Positions 4,748-5,171 of a stretch of 5,171 bases of DNA are shown one piece after another; positions within the stretch are counted from its first letter, which is position 1; each line of letters starts with the position of its first letter. The stretch is from an uncultured Prevotella sp. (lineage in GTDB: Bacteria; Bacteroidota; Bacteroidia; Bacteroidales; Bacteroidaceae): contig CALGRN010000061.1 of the NCBI GenBank assembly GCA_937880835.1, positions 1 through 5,171 on the forward strand, written 5' to 3'. The notes below the pieces were generated by a model. That model did not search any database. It had not been told where the DNA came from and saw only the letters and a program-made list of their open reading frames with translations. Position numbers and translations under genes: made by a program.

Positions 4748-5171
4748 TCAGTATTTACGTCTCATCATACGTGCCGAGTATGCGGCAAGTTCCATTTTCT
4801 TTTCTCGTGACAGTCTTACCGCTTCGAGATACTGCTCGCTTTCTCTGAAACATTGCTCTATCTTCTCGTTTGCAAGTTTGTCTATACCTATATTATTATA
4901 TAAGTTTGTCACTGCGGTTATTTTTTCCTGCGCGTCAAATTCTTTCAATCCCGTAAGACGTTCGAGTTCGTCGCGCTGTTTAGCGTCTGCTCTGTTGAAA
5001 GCATTTATCAGCATGTATGTTTTTTTGTTCGATATGATGTCTCCTCCTATTGCTTTTCCGAACACATTCGGGTCTCCATAAACATCGAGAAAGTCGTCTT
5101 GTAGTTGGAATGCGAGCCCTATTTTCTCTCCGAACTTATACAGATTTTCCGCATCTTCATCGGAAGCATCG
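4748..5171 (-). CDS. Polyprenyl diphosphate synthase (trans-isoprenyl transferase), C-terminal part
   Basis: This enzyme family condenses isopentenyl diphosphate onto allylic diphosphates in the cytoplasm, making farnesyl, geranylgeranyl or longer chains for quinones and, through other enzymes, carrier lipids. The visible 140 residues include the second aspartate-rich motif, FQLQDDFLDVYGD (21-33 of the visible part), where DDxxD binds the magnesium-diphosphate of the homoallylic substrate. It is followed by GKAIGGDIISNKKTYMLI (38-55), the usual lysine- and glycine-bearing C-terminal signature. The protein ends in a helical tail, ARMMRRKY. The first aspartate-rich motif and the start lie beyond the right edge, so chain length cannot be judged. 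A GTG at 5065 is an internal valine codon, not the start. Full-length relatives are about 320 residues. It is the first visible gene of the minus-strand cluster. Confidence 0.94.
   Translation of the reverse strand, partial: DASDEDAENLYKFGEKIGLAFQLQDDFLDVYGDPNVFGKAIGGDIISNKKTYMLINAFNRADAKQRDELERLTGLKEFDAQEKITAVTNLYNNIGIDKLANEKIEQCFRESEQYLEAVRLSREKKMELAAYSARMMRRKY

Overview
This window looks like a chromosomal segment of a Bacteroidota bacterium, most likely Prevotella or a close relative. The evidence is the moderate A+T content, starts preceded by A/T-rich leaders instead of clear Shine-Dalgarno sequences, exact matches to the Bacteroidota -7 box TAnnTTTG, and protein sequences typical of that phylum. 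The genus is inferred from protein similarity that I recall, not from a search. Every gene I can support is on the minus strand.

Read in the direction of transcription (right to left), the right half is one compact gene cluster. It holds the C-terminal part of a trans-type polyprenyl diphosphate synthase (cut by the window edge), a 232-residue conserved protein of unknown function, a TatD/YcfH-family metal-dependent hydrolase, and a 421-residue outer-membrane acyloxyacyl hydrolase-like protein of the PagL superfamily. Gaps are 22 and 19 bases, and the last junction is a 4-base ATGA overlap, so the four are probably co-transcribed. The cluster promoter lies outside the window. A weak hairpin followed by a U-rich run may end the operon.

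Next comes a tRNA-Ser(GGA) gene with its own recognisable promoter and a good Rho-independent terminator. Beyond it lies about 1.1 kb without a credible gene, and then the first 214 codons of holB (DNA polymerase III delta' clamp-loader subunit), which runs off the left edge.

The gene-free stretch is the least conventional part. It contains (a) a three-copy array of a 20-base unit with a 22-base period, closed by an inverted copy that makes a 13-bp perfect stem; (b) three copies of a 29-base palindromic unit in alternating orientation, two of which bound a 113-base inverted-repeat element resembling a REP/MITE-type dispersed repeat; and (c) a long imperfect palindrome around a perfect 8-bp hairpin. 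I see no phage, transposase, CRISPR or defence genes. The protein-level oddities are a delta' subunit without its usual zinc-binding cysteines and a PagL-like enzyme with Asn where the Pseudomonas enzyme has its catalytic Glu.
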